A DNA stretch of 18,692 nucleotides from Aliterella sp. RAGGC_92. Its GTDB lineage: Bacteria > Cyanobacteriota > Cyanobacteriia > Cyanobacteriales > Chroococcidiopsidaceae. A program made the translations under genes and the position numbers. Positions 8,682-15,972 of the stretch are shown in pieces. Where the stretch lies: positions 1 through 18,692 of the forward strand of contig JAPJOW010000066.1 in the NCBI GenBank assembly GCA_030826005.1, read 5' to 3'. How positions within the stretch are numbered: position 1 is the first letter of the stretch; each line of letters starts with the position of its first letter. The notes under the pieces were generated by a model. The model worked only from the letters and a program-made list of their open reading frames with translations, searched no databases and was not told where the DNA came from.

Positions 8682-10049
8682 ATGGCAGATAAAACCACAG
8701 AAAATCTAGTAATTATTGGTTCTGGCCCGGCGGGTTATACGGCGGCGATATATGCAGCGAGGGCAAACTTGAAGCCAGTGGTATTTGAGGGTTTTCAAGC
8801 GGGGGGATTGCCAGGGGGTCAATTGATGACGACAACGGAAGTAGAGAACTTTCCCGGATTCCCTCAAGGGATTACAGGGCCACAGTTGATGGATAATATG
8901 AAGGCTCAAGCCGAGCGTTGGGGAGCGGAACTATATACAGAGGATGTGATTTCTGTAGACTTTAGCCAGCGTCCGTTTGTAGTGCGTTCGGAGGAGCGGG
9001 AAGTTAAAGCCCATAGTATTGTTATTGCTACAGGAGCAACGGCAAAAAGGTTAGGTTTACCCGGAGAACATCAGTTTTGGAGTCGGGGTATTTCTGCTTG
9101 TGCAATTTGCGATGGTGCTACGCCGATATTTCATCGCGCAGAGTTAGCGGTAATTGGTGGGGGAGATTCGGCGGCAGAAGAATCAATTTATTTGACTAAG
9201 TACGGCGATACAGTGAATATGCTCGTGCGCGGCGACAAACTGCGGGCGAGTAAAGCGATGCAAGACCGCGTGTTGAGCAATCCCAAAATTACGGTTCACT
9301 GGAATAGCGAGGTTGTAGATGTGTTTGGCGATGACAAGCACATGGAAGGGGTAAAAATTCGCAACCTTAAAACCAATGAAGAAACTAATTTGCACGTTAA
9401 AGGATTATTTTATGCGATCGGTCATAAACCAAATACGGATTTATTCAAGGGTCAACTAGAACTAGATGATGTTGGTTACATTGTCACAAAACCAGGTTCG
9501 GTAGAAACGAGCATTGAAGGCGTATTTGCGGCGGGAGACGTGCAAGACCATGAATTTCGCCAAGCCATAACGGCGGCGGGAACGGGTTGTATGGCGGCGA
9601 TGTTGGCGGAAAGGTGGTTGTCGGTAAATGATTTGTTGCAAGAATTTCACCAAGTACCCGCAACGGCAAATAATGAGTTGGAGCATGAAGCAGACAAACC
9701 AAGTACAGAACCAAAAGAGTTTGACGTACAGGCGACACGCCACGAGGGAGGCTATGCTTTACGTAAATTATTCCATGATAGCGATCGCTTGCTCGTCGTT
9801 AAATATGTTTCTCCTGGTTGCGGCCCTTGTCATACTTTGAAGCCAATTTTAAATAAGGTAGTAGATGAGTTTGATGGGTTAATTCACTTTGTAGAGATTG
9901 ACATCGAAAAAGACCGGGACATTGCGGAAAATGCTGGGGTTAACGGTACGCCAACAATTCAGTTGTTTAAAAATAAGGAATTGTTAGTAGAATCTAAAGG
10001 TATTAAGCCAAAAAGTCAGTATCGGCAGTTAGTAGAAAGTTATTTGTAA
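8682..10049 (+). CDS. ntrc: NADPH-thioredoxin reductase fused to thioredoxin (NTRC)
   Basis: A 455-residue fusion. Residues 1-320 are a thioredoxin reductase: FAD loop GSGPAGYTAA (13-22), redox cysteines C140 and C143 in SACAICDGA, the NADPH loop GGGDSAAEE (159-167) and the FAD motif VFAAGDV (281-287). A charged linker (about 325-355) leads to a thioredoxin domain with the active site CGPC (380-383) and cis-proline P424 in NGTPTI. In plants and cyanobacteria NTRC uses NADPH to reduce 2-Cys peroxiredoxin and other targets, so it links redox state to peroxide defence. Both cysteine pairs are intact. It is a single transcription unit: divergent from the M3 peptidase and ended by the terminator at 10088-10121. 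Confidence 0.96.
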   Translation: MADKTTENLVIIGSGPAGYTAAIYAARANLKPVVFEGFQAGGLPGGQLMTTTEVENFPGFPQGITGPQLMDNMKAQAERWGAELYTEDVISVDFSQRPFVVRSEEREVKAHSIVIATGATAKRLGLPGEHQFWSRGISACAICDGATPIFHRAELAVIGGGDSAAEESIYLTKYGDTVNMLVRGDKLRASKAMQDRVLSNPKITVHWNSEVVDVFGDDKHMEGVKIRNLKTNEETNLHVKGLFYAIGHKPNTDLFKGQLELDDVGYIVTKPGSVETSIEGVFAAGDVQDHEFRQAITAAGTGCMAAMLAERWLSVNDLLQEFHQVPATANNELEHEADKPSTEPKEFDVQATRHEGGYALRKLFHDSDRLLVVKYVSPGCGPCHTLKPILNKVVDEFDGLIHFVEIDIEKDRDIAENAGVNGTPTIQLFKNKELLVESKGIKPKSQYRQLVESYL

Positions 10050-10087
10050 TCTTGAGAAAATGCTGCTATAAACTATCTACACGCAAA

Positions 10088-10121
10088 AAAGGGATAATTG
10101 TTCAATTATCCCTTTCTTAAT
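10088..10121. terminator. bidirectional intrinsic terminator
   Basis: The stem GGGATAATTG (10091-10100) pairs with CAATTATCCC (10103-10112) and extends through AAA/TTT to 10088 and 10115. The loop is short, so the innermost pairs probably open. A-rich sequence on the left and T-rich on the right (tail 10113-10126) provide a U tract for either strand. It sits between the convergent ends of NTRC (10049) and the last terD gene (10125), and serves both. Confidence 0.85.
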
Positions 10122-10124
10122 TTT

Positions 10125-10697
10125 TTAACCCGTGTACTTATCTACAAAGCTTTGCAGTCCTGATTTATAGCCAGCACCAACGGCTTGAAAGCGCCATTCC
10201 CCATCTTTTTTGTACAACTTACCAAATTCAATTGCTGTTTCGGCGGACGCATCCTCGTCTAATTCATATTTAGCAATTTGCTTTTCTGTAGCGTTGTCAT
10301 AAATTCGGATGTAGGAATTTCTTACTTGCCCAAAGTTTTGTTTTCTTTGCTCTCCTTCATGAATAGTTACGACAAAAACTATTTCTTGAATGGAAGCATC
10401 TACTTTACCTAAATCGATTTGGATAGTTTCATCATCTCCCGAACCTTCACCCGTAAGACTATCTCCTTCATGTTTTACCGAAGTATCGGGGGAAGTTTTA
10501 TTGTTGTAAAACACAAAGTATTTATCATTAGGAATTTTGCCGTTATTTCCTAACATAAATACTGAAGCATCTAAGTCAAAAGCTGCACCTGTATCTGTAG
10601 CGTTAATATCCCATCCTAAGCCAATGCCGGCATTTTTTAAATTGGGTGCTTCTTTGGATAAATTGATTCTTTCGCCTTTGCCGAGATTAATTGACAT
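10125..10697 (-). CDS. terD: TerD-family protein (third of three)
   Basis: A 190-residue single-domain TerD protein of the usual length. Diagnostic blocks are LGKGERINLSKEAPNL at the N terminus, GIGLGWDINATDTG (25-37), FDLDAS (40-45) and GDSLTGEGSGDDE (78-90), whose aspartates are the known Ca2+-binding acidic residues of the fold, then TIHEGEQRKQNFGQVRNSYIR. It is cytoplasmic, with no signal peptide. TerD domains bind calcium and are tied to tellurite, oxidative and phage-related stress phenotypes; the molecular role is unsettled. The ATG at 10697 has a weak AGGT upstream. The 108-nt gap to the preceding ter gene contains a hairpin. Confidence 0.93.
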   Translation of the reverse strand: MSINLGKGERINLSKEAPNLKNAGIGLGWDINATDTGAAFDLDASVFMLGNNGKIPNDKYFVFYNNKTSPDTSVKHEGDSLTGEGSGDDETIQIDLGKVDASIQEIVFVVTIHEGEQRKQNFGQVRNSYIRIYDNATEKQIAKYELDEDASAETAIEFGKLYKKDGEWRFQAVGAGYKSGLQSFVDKYTG

Positions 10698-10766
10698 GAT
10701 TTGTACCTATTTTCTTCAAAACGACTTGGAGCAAATTAAAACTACATCTGAGCTATAGAACTTGTG

Positions 10767-10792
10767 GGTAGAAAATAAATATAATTTCTACC
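10767..10792. repeat. intergenic hairpin between terD-family genes
   Basis: Inverted repeat GGTAGAAA (10767-10774)/TTTCTACC (10785-10792) with a 10-nt AT-rich loop. It lies between two co-directed ter genes. No U tract follows on the minus strand, so it is more likely an mRNA processing or stability element than a terminator. Confidence 0.4.
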
Positions 10793-10805
10793 TTTCCCCT
10801 AATAT

Positions 10806-11408
10806 TTAGGCATAGGTTTGTATAAGTTCATGCAGACCATCAGTTTTAACTCCATTACCAATAGCTGCCAGTTTCCACTCATTATTATGATTATAAATCT
10901 CTGCCATAATCATTCCGGTCATGCCTTTGTATTCTGTACCCGACAAATTATACCTAGCCAATTCTTGATTATTAGCAGCATTGACTAAGCGGACAAAAGC
11001 ATTTTTGACAAGGGAAAAGTCTTGATTGCGAGTTTTGGATTGGTAAATATTAACAGTGAAAACTAATCTCTGAATATCTTGGGGTATTTTAGCTAAATCT
11101 ACAATAATCTGCTCGTCATCACCATCCCCTGCACCAGTAAGATTGTCGCCTAAATGGGTAATTGCGCCGGATTTGTGGGATAAGTTGCCAAAGTAAACTA
11201 CGTTAGCTTTGTCTTTAATTTTGCTCTCGCCATTCAAGCAAATAACTGAAGCATCCAAGTCACAATCTTGAGTATTGCTAAACGCGCTAAACAAGCCGCC
11301 GCCGGAACGTTTGGCGACATCCCAACCCAATCCACACATCAGCCTTTTTAGCCCTGGTGCTTCTTTGGTTAGGGAAATACGTTGACCTTTTTCGAGGTTG
11401 ATTGCCAT
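10806..11408 (-). CDS. terZ: TerZ-like TerD-family protein (second of three)
   Basis: A 200-residue TerD-domain protein. It opens NLEKGQRISLTKEAPGLKR and CGLGWDVAKR, then carries a Gly/Ser/Phe-rich insert GGGLFSAFSNTQDC (36-49) before DLDASV (50-55). A longer, glycine-rich loop at this point is typical of TerZ rather than TerD/TerE. The calcium-site acidic run GDNLTGAGDGDDE (87-99) is intact. The ATG at 11408 has a good Shine-Dalgarno (AGAGGA on the minus strand, 11417-11422, 8-nt spacer). It lies 75 nt after the first ter gene and 108 nt before the third, same strand, so a three-gene transcript is likely. The TerZ label is by resemblance only. Confidence 0.9.
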   Translation of the reverse strand: MAINLEKGQRISLTKEAPGLKRLMCGLGWDVAKRSGGGLFSAFSNTQDCDLDASVICLNGESKIKDKANVVYFGNLSHKSGAITHLGDNLTGAGDGDDEQIIVDLAKIPQDIQRLVFTVNIYQSKTRNQDFSLVKNAFVRLVNAANNQELARYNLSGTEYKGMTGMIMAEIYNHNNEWKLAAIGNGVKTDGLHELIQTYA

Positions 11409-11483
11409 GTAAATTATCCTCTTAATTGGTTGACAAAATGACCAAATTTACTTACTTTTGAGTCTCTAAGTATTTATAATTGA

Positions 11484-12059
11484 TTAACTATAGCGATTGA
11501 GTATGGCTTGCAAACCGCCTTGATAGCCCGCACCTACTGCATTTAGCCGCCATTCGCCATCTTTACGGTAAAGTTCTGCCATAATTAAGGCTGTCTCAAT
11601 GGAGTAATCTTCTACTAAGTCATAACGGATTGCTTCAACTTGTGTTTGAGCATTAACAATCCGCACGAAAGCATTTTTAACTTGACCAAAATTTTGCTTG
11701 CGCTGTTGGGCTTCGTGGATAGTTACAATTACAACAATTTTTTGGACATCGTTAGGAACTTTTTTGAGGTTGACTTTGATAACTTCGTCATCGCCTTCGC
11801 CAATTCCCGTAAGATTATCTCCCATGTGCTGAACTGATTTATCAGCATCGGGGCTAGTTAAGTTGTTGTAAAATATAAAGTGCTGGTCGGATATTAATTT
11901 TTCGTTACTACCTAGTAAGAAAACTGAGGAATCTAAGTCAAAATCGTAACCCGTATCAGTAGCTTTAATGTCCCATCCTAGTCCAATAAAAATTTCTGTC
12001 AAATTTGGAGCAACTTTTTCTAAGGATATTCGTTGTCCTTTAGTGAGCGAAACTGCCAT
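11484..12059 (-). CDS. terD: TerD-family protein (first of three)
   Basis: A 191-residue TerD-domain protein, closely similar to the one at 10125: KGQRISLEKVAPNL, GLGWDIKATDTGYDFDLDSSVFLLG (26-50), HMGDNLTGIGEGDDE (78-92), IHEAQQRKQNFGQVKNAFVRI, and GEWRLNAVGAGYQGGLQ near the end. The two probably arose by tandem duplication, with the TerZ-like gene between. The start ATG (12057-12059) has a strong AGGAAG (12068-12073, minus strand) with an 8-nt spacer. It heads the ter cluster; its promoter should lie in 12074-12200, where no convincing -35/-10 pair was found. No TerA, TerC or TerF gene is present, so this is not the tellurite-resistance operon of enterobacteria. Confidence 0.93.
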   Translation of the reverse strand: MAVSLTKGQRISLEKVAPNLTEIFIGLGWDIKATDTGYDFDLDSSVFLLGSNEKLISDQHFIFYNNLTSPDADKSVQHMGDNLTGIGEGDDEVIKVNLKKVPNDVQKIVVIVTIHEAQQRKQNFGQVKNAFVRIVNAQTQVEAIRYDLVEDYSIETALIMAELYRKDGEWRLNAVGAGYQGGLQAILNRYS

Positions 12060-12445
12060 GATTTTTTCTTCCTGTAGATGACAAATAGAAATTTCAAACT
12101 TTGATTTGCAACACGAGCAATCTTTACAAATATCTACAATTAGTATGCGATCGCTTTCGGAAAATAATTCACCTAGTTGTCTATTTTATTGATTACTTTT
12201 GGTTTCCGCATCGACAAAGCTTTTATTGTAGTTTTTCTTAGAAATACTAAAGTTAAGTCGTAAATAAAATTACAACTTTTTTATCCTGCGCTCTATCTTA
12301 TTTTTTGCCTGCTAAAATGCCATCAGTAAAAATACTTAGCAATGCTTGAATTTATTATAAATAGCAGAACCACCCTTATTTTTGGTCAGATGTCAATAAA
12401 CTAATTTATATAATTGTTGCGCTACTAATAGGTTAAGCAATGCAG
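12060..12445. other. intergenic region between ter genes and helicase operon
   Basis: 386 nt without a gene. It contains the AGGAAG ribosome site of the first ter gene (12068-12073), a HIP1 octamer (12147-12154), and a plus-strand hairpin AGTCGTAA (12256-12263)/TTACAACT (12270-12277), with one mismatch, followed by TTTTTT. There is also an AT-rich near-palindrome ATTTATTATAAAT (12350-12362). No terminator for the helicase operon on the minus strand is obvious, so read-through into the ter genes is possible. Confidence 0.55.
12256..12282 (+). terminator. terminator-like hairpin with no plus-strand gene
   Basis: AGTCGTAA/TTACAACT stem (one internal mismatch), loop ATAAAA, then six T residues. 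This is the form of a weak intrinsic terminator for plus-strand transcripts, but no plus-strand gene lies upstream. It could be chance in AT-rich DNA or the end of a small RNA divergent from the ter genes. Confidence 0.25.
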
Positions 12446-14650
12446 TTAATTTTTGGTTTGCCAAGTTTTTACTATTGTTGCTAACTCTTGGGGATCTAAA
12501 TAATCTAAAGCAAAAGCTTTTTGCAATAAAGGAGTAGGAATAAATCGGTCGTATTTTTGTCGTTTTAATACTTCCTTACTACTGACCAAATGCTGGGGTG
12601 CTATTTGCTGAGTGCATAAGGAATAAATCTGGTTAAAAGTATCGTTTATTTTATCTTTACTTGCTCTCAAAAGCATAAAATATGGACTTATACCCGTAAT
12701 GCTTTTGATTTCTAAAGTCTCTTTTGTATATAGGTTTAGCAATCTTTCTAAGGTACGATAAGCTACTGTCCCCATCCAAGGAAAAATACAACAAGTATTG
12801 TCTTTTATTGGTAAGATATTAAATTGATTTAATCCTGTAGCACTTGCTAGTTGACGAGCAGTTTTTAATCTTGCCTTTGCGCCGGGTTGTAAGTAAGAGT
12901 AATCTTTGTTTTCTATTAAAACCTGCTGCATTTTTTGCAGTACTTTAGTATGAATATTGGTACTACCACCGCGCCAAGCAATATTTGCTATTCCCTCTAC
13001 AGGTTTAACCCAAATAGTATTAGCTTTTGGTTCAATATCAAAGATTTCCCAAGTTCTACCTGCCAAAGTAAATCTATTTCCTGGCGGTGGCATAATGATG
13101 CTACCAATTTCCATAGATTCATCTCTAACTTTATATTCTTGGCTATCAGCAAATACTGCATAAAACTGGAAAGAGTTTACAATTTTCTCTCCTTTTACCC
13201 CAATAATCAAATTATCTTTTTCAGTCTTTTGAAGATGGTCTATTTCTAATAAGTGGTTGAGTAGCTGGCGAAAATCGTCTTTAGAAATAGATTGAAAACT
13301 TGGCAATTTTAAAACTTGCGCTGCTAACGCCGCAGGAGTTAGTTCGCCCATTGCCGCTAAAATACTCATAGTTTGGTGATACAGCAAACTCATTGGATAC
13401 TGCAAAGGACGAATAGGCTCAATCCAGCGTTCTTCGAGGTAGAGTTGAATAATTGCGATCGCCTGCAATAATTGCCAAGGAATTTGATAAGGTAGCGCTT
13501 CCTCTGCATCCCGTTCTTTTTCCGTACAGACAAATCCCATTTCTGACGGTTCTCCGCGCCTTCCCGAACGTCCTAGCCTCTGCAAAAAGCTCGATACGGA
13601 TATAGGAGCGTCTAGTTGGATGACGCGCTCTAATTGACCGATATCTATCCCCAATTCTAGTGTAACCGTTGCGGCCGTTACCGCCGAAGATGTGCGAAGC
13701 CCTGCGTGCGCGCTTGCGCTATCGCGCATTGCAGATTCCGCCTCTTGGCGCAGTTTTGCGGAGATACTACCATGATGGACGTGATAAATGTCTGGAAACC
13801 CCACACTAGCCGCGATTTGGCGCAAGTTAGAGACAACAGATTCAGTCTCCGCGCGGTTATTAGCAAATATTAAACAGTTACGAGATTTTGTCTGCTCAAA
13901 AATGTATTGATAGTAGGGAATCGTAACCGATTCTTCCTCTTTATCTGGCGTGTAAAAATGCTCTACAGCTAAATGTAGTTTCCTTTGTCCCCCTTGAATA
14001 TCAGAGGTAATAACTTCGCGATTAGTTCCAGCTTGCAACCAGTTGGCGGCGGAAGTATAATCGCCTAAAGTTGCTGATAAGCCAATCCGACGCGGTGGGT
14101 TGGCAATAAATTTGGATAATCGTGCTAATTGACAAATAACTTGACAGCCACGCTCCGAACCCATAAAAGCATGAACTTCATCAATAATAATAAATCTTAA
14201 GTCACCAAATAAACGATTCAGTTGGCTATGTTTATTTATTAACAAGCTTTCTAAAGACTCTGGCGTAATTTGCAATACGCCTTTAGGGTCTTTTAATAAC
14301 ATTTGTTTTCGACTTTGAGCAACATCACCATGCCAATGACAAACTGGAATATCTGCTTCTTTCAATAAGTCATTCAACCGCGCAAATTGATCGTTAATTA
14401 GTGCTTTAATCGGACTAATGTATAAAACTCCAATCGTATTTGTTGGGTTTTGCTGCATTAAAGTTAAAACTGGTAAAAACGCCGCTTCAGTTTTACCAGA
14501 AGCCGTACCTGCCGCCAGTAGTACATGAGCATCGGTATCAAAAATTGCTTGACAAGCTTCTATTTGTACTGGACGTAATTCCGTCCAATTGTGCGTGTAA
14601 ATATATTCTTGAATAAACGGTGCAAGCCTAGAAAATGTAGAATTGCTCAT
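12446..14650 (-). CDS. Lhr-like superfamily 2 DEAD/DEAH helicase (BrxHI-like)
   Basis: A 734-residue ATP-dependent helicase. Motifs in order: Q-like RPVQ (26-29), Walker A GTASGKT (48-54), Ia SPIKAL (79-84), TPESL (129-133), DEVH with MGSERG (157-167), SAT (192-194), IFANNR (261-266), TLELGIDIG (330-338) and the arginine-finger motif QRLGRSGRRG (357-366). DEVHxFxGxERG and the RLGRSGRRG form are typical of Lhr-type enzymes. About 350 C-terminal residues follow, shorter than in full-length Lhr. It overlaps the ATPase stop by ATGA (14647-14650), a sign of translational coupling. The related helicase BrxHI pairs with a DUF2791 ATPase in type 2 BREX. A GC-rich insert sits before motif V (13685-13729). 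A DNA-processing role is inferred. Confidence 0.9.
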   Translation of the reverse strand: MSNSTFSRLAPFIQEYIYTHNWTELRPVQIEACQAIFDTDAHVLLAAGTASGKTEAAFLPVLTLMQQNPTNTIGVLYISPIKALINDQFARLNDLLKEADIPVCHWHGDVAQSRKQMLLKDPKGVLQITPESLESLLINKHSQLNRLFGDLRFIIIDEVHAFMGSERGCQVICQLARLSKFIANPPRRIGLSATLGDYTSAANWLQAGTNREVITSDIQGGQRKLHLAVEHFYTPDKEEESVTIPYYQYIFEQTKSRNCLIFANNRAETESVVSNLRQIAASVGFPDIYHVHHGSISAKLRQEAESAMRDSASAHAGLRTSSAVTAATVTLELGIDIGQLERVIQLDAPISVSSFLQRLGRSGRRGEPSEMGFVCTEKERDAEEALPYQIPWQLLQAIAIIQLYLEERWIEPIRPLQYPMSLLYHQTMSILAAMGELTPAALAAQVLKLPSFQSISKDDFRQLLNHLLEIDHLQKTEKDNLIIGVKGEKIVNSFQFYAVFADSQEYKVRDESMEIGSIIMPPPGNRFTLAGRTWEIFDIEPKANTIWVKPVEGIANIAWRGGSTNIHTKVLQKMQQVLIENKDYSYLQPGAKARLKTARQLASATGLNQFNILPIKDNTCCIFPWMGTVAYRTLERLLNLYTKETLEIKSITGISPYFMLLRASKDKINDTFNQIYSLCTQQIAPQHLVSSKEVLKRQKYDRFIPTPLLQKAFALDYLDPQELATIVKTWQTKN
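13685..13729. repeat. GC-rich palindromic insert inside the helicase gene
   Basis: About 45 nt much richer in G+C than the surrounding gene. It contains TGCGC-TATC-GCGCA (13715-13728), GCGCGC, and a shared decamer CGCAGGGCTT (minus strand) also found at 5606-5615. It encodes helicase residues about 308-322 (RDSASAHAGLRTSS), an Ala/Ser-rich stretch just before motif V. Its length leaves the frame intact. It looks like one of the small dispersed GC-rich repeats of cyanobacterial genomes, but copies must be sought elsewhere. Confidence 0.4.
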
Positions 14651-15972
14651 AAAGTAAATTCTGCAAACTCGCTATTTTCTTCTACCTTTGGACTTTTACT
14701 ATTAGCAATAAGTGAAAAACTAGAACTATGCAATAATTTATCTAAAGTTAAACCTTGATTTTGCTGCAATATATTCAAAACACTAACAAAATCGCGCACT
14801 ATTTCACCAGGAGTAAGTAAAGCCTTTGCTCCTAAACGATTAATAACTTCTTGCAAAAATACCTTCAATTGCTCGTCTGTTAGCGTATTTTTTGTATTAT
14901 AGTGAACTGAATGAACTTTAACTAATCGCTGAAAAAGCAATAATATTTCTGATTCTGTTAGCGCTTCTAATTGAAAAACTGGACTAGAGGTATCTTGAAA
15001 ACCTTTTGTAAAACGGCTTTTTGTCGTTCTTCGCTTCCAAGCTAAATCATTAAAAAGCCCGCGTTTTGAATCTTCCAAAAAATTAGGAGTTCCGCCGATA
15101 TAAATTCCTAAGTGTTCGGCTTTACCTTGCATAGTATCATTAAAGATTGCCAGCAGCTTATCATAATTATTTTGCCGCGATATACTATGACTTATTTTGT
15201 ATAAATGTACGGCTTCATCTAATAAAATTATCAATCCTCGATAACCAATATCTGCGACAAACTTAGCTAATATTTTGATGTAATCGTACCAGCTATCATC
15301 TTCAATAATATCTCTTACTCCTAAAAGGGATTTTGCCTCAATTTTGTTAGCAAAATCTGCTTTTAGCCAGCGCAAAGCCGCAGTTTTTTTACTATTGTCA
15401 TCCGCACGATAACCGCGCCAGTAAGTTGTAATAACTGTAGCAAAAGCAAACCCATGTACCAACCCTTCAGTTTCTTTGATTGCTGCTAAGATTTTTGTTT
15501 CCACTTCATCATCAAAACCATCATCATTTGGGCGCATTCCTGTAGCTTGAGCAACTTGATTTTGAATTCCATTAATCCAACCTTCTAGTATTGGTGTTAA
15601 AGCGCTACCATCAGGACGAATTTTAGTAGAAAGATTCTGCATTAATTCTCGATAAGTTGCTACTCCATGTCCGCTAGTTCCGACTAAACGGCGCTCTGGC
15701 GATAAATCTGCATCTGCAACTACAAATCCTCTCTCCATTGCGTAGTTACGAATTAATTGCAAAATAAAACTTTTACCTGCGCCATAACGTCCGATAATAA
15801 ACCGAAATGCACCGCCACCTTCGCCAATATTATCTAAGTCTTGTAATAAGGCAATAACTTCCTTTTCTCTACCTACTGCAATATGTTCTAATCCAACTCT
15901 TGGTACTACTCCCGCACCTAAAGAATTGATTAAAGCTGTAGTTACTCGTTTGGGTATTTTAGTATTAGACAT
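14647..15972 (-). CDS. DUF2791 P-loop ATPase (BrxD-like)
   Basis: A 441-residue AAA-type ATPase. An N-terminal VGREKE (33-38) precedes Walker A GRYGAGKS (61-68) in FRFIIGRYGAGKSFILQLI; Walker B is GLIILLDE (246-253) followed by AVHLY; a sensor-like GGTPNFLED spans 293-301, and FQDTSSPVFQLEALTESEI leads the C-terminal lid. This is the DUF2791 family, found as BrxD in type 2 BREX and beside TerB-type proteins and Lhr-like helicases elsewhere. The ATG (15970-15972) directly abuts the TAA of the coiled-coil gene with no gap, and its TGA overlaps the helicase ATG. Such coupling suggests a fixed ratio or a complex. It probably loads or powers the helicase on DNA; that is inference. No HIP1 copy lies in this gene. 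Confidence 0.88.
   Translation of the reverse strand: MSNTKIPKRVTTALINSLGAGVVPRVGLEHIAVGREKEVIALLQDLDNIGEGGGAFRFIIGRYGAGKSFILQLIRNYAMERGFVVADADLSPERRLVGTSGHGVATYRELMQNLSTKIRPDGSALTPILEGWINGIQNQVAQATGMRPNDDGFDDEVETKILAAIKETEGLVHGFAFATVITTYWRGYRADDNSKKTAALRWLKADFANKIEAKSLLGVRDIIEDDSWYDYIKILAKFVADIGYRGLIILLDEAVHLYKISHSISRQNNYDKLLAIFNDTMQGKAEHLGIYIGGTPNFLEDSKRGLFNDLAWKRRTTKSRFTKGFQDTSSPVFQLEALTESEILLLFQRLVKVHSVHYNTKNTLTDEQLKVFLQEVINRLGAKALLTPGEIVRDFVSVLNILQQNQGLTLDKLLHSSSFSLIANSKSPKVEENSEFAEFTL

Noticed and set aside
9462..9743. two overlapping minus-strand frames across NTRC
   Set aside because: Antisense shadows of a confidently identified gene; their proline- and arginine-rich content is a by-product of the opposite strand.
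10767..10792. intrinsic terminator between ter genes
   Set aside because: A stable stem exists but no U tract follows on the transcribed strand, so it is kept only as a hairpin.
10125..12059. classical tellurite-resistance operon
   Set aside because: Only TerD/TerZ-type genes occur; no TerA, TerC or TerF.
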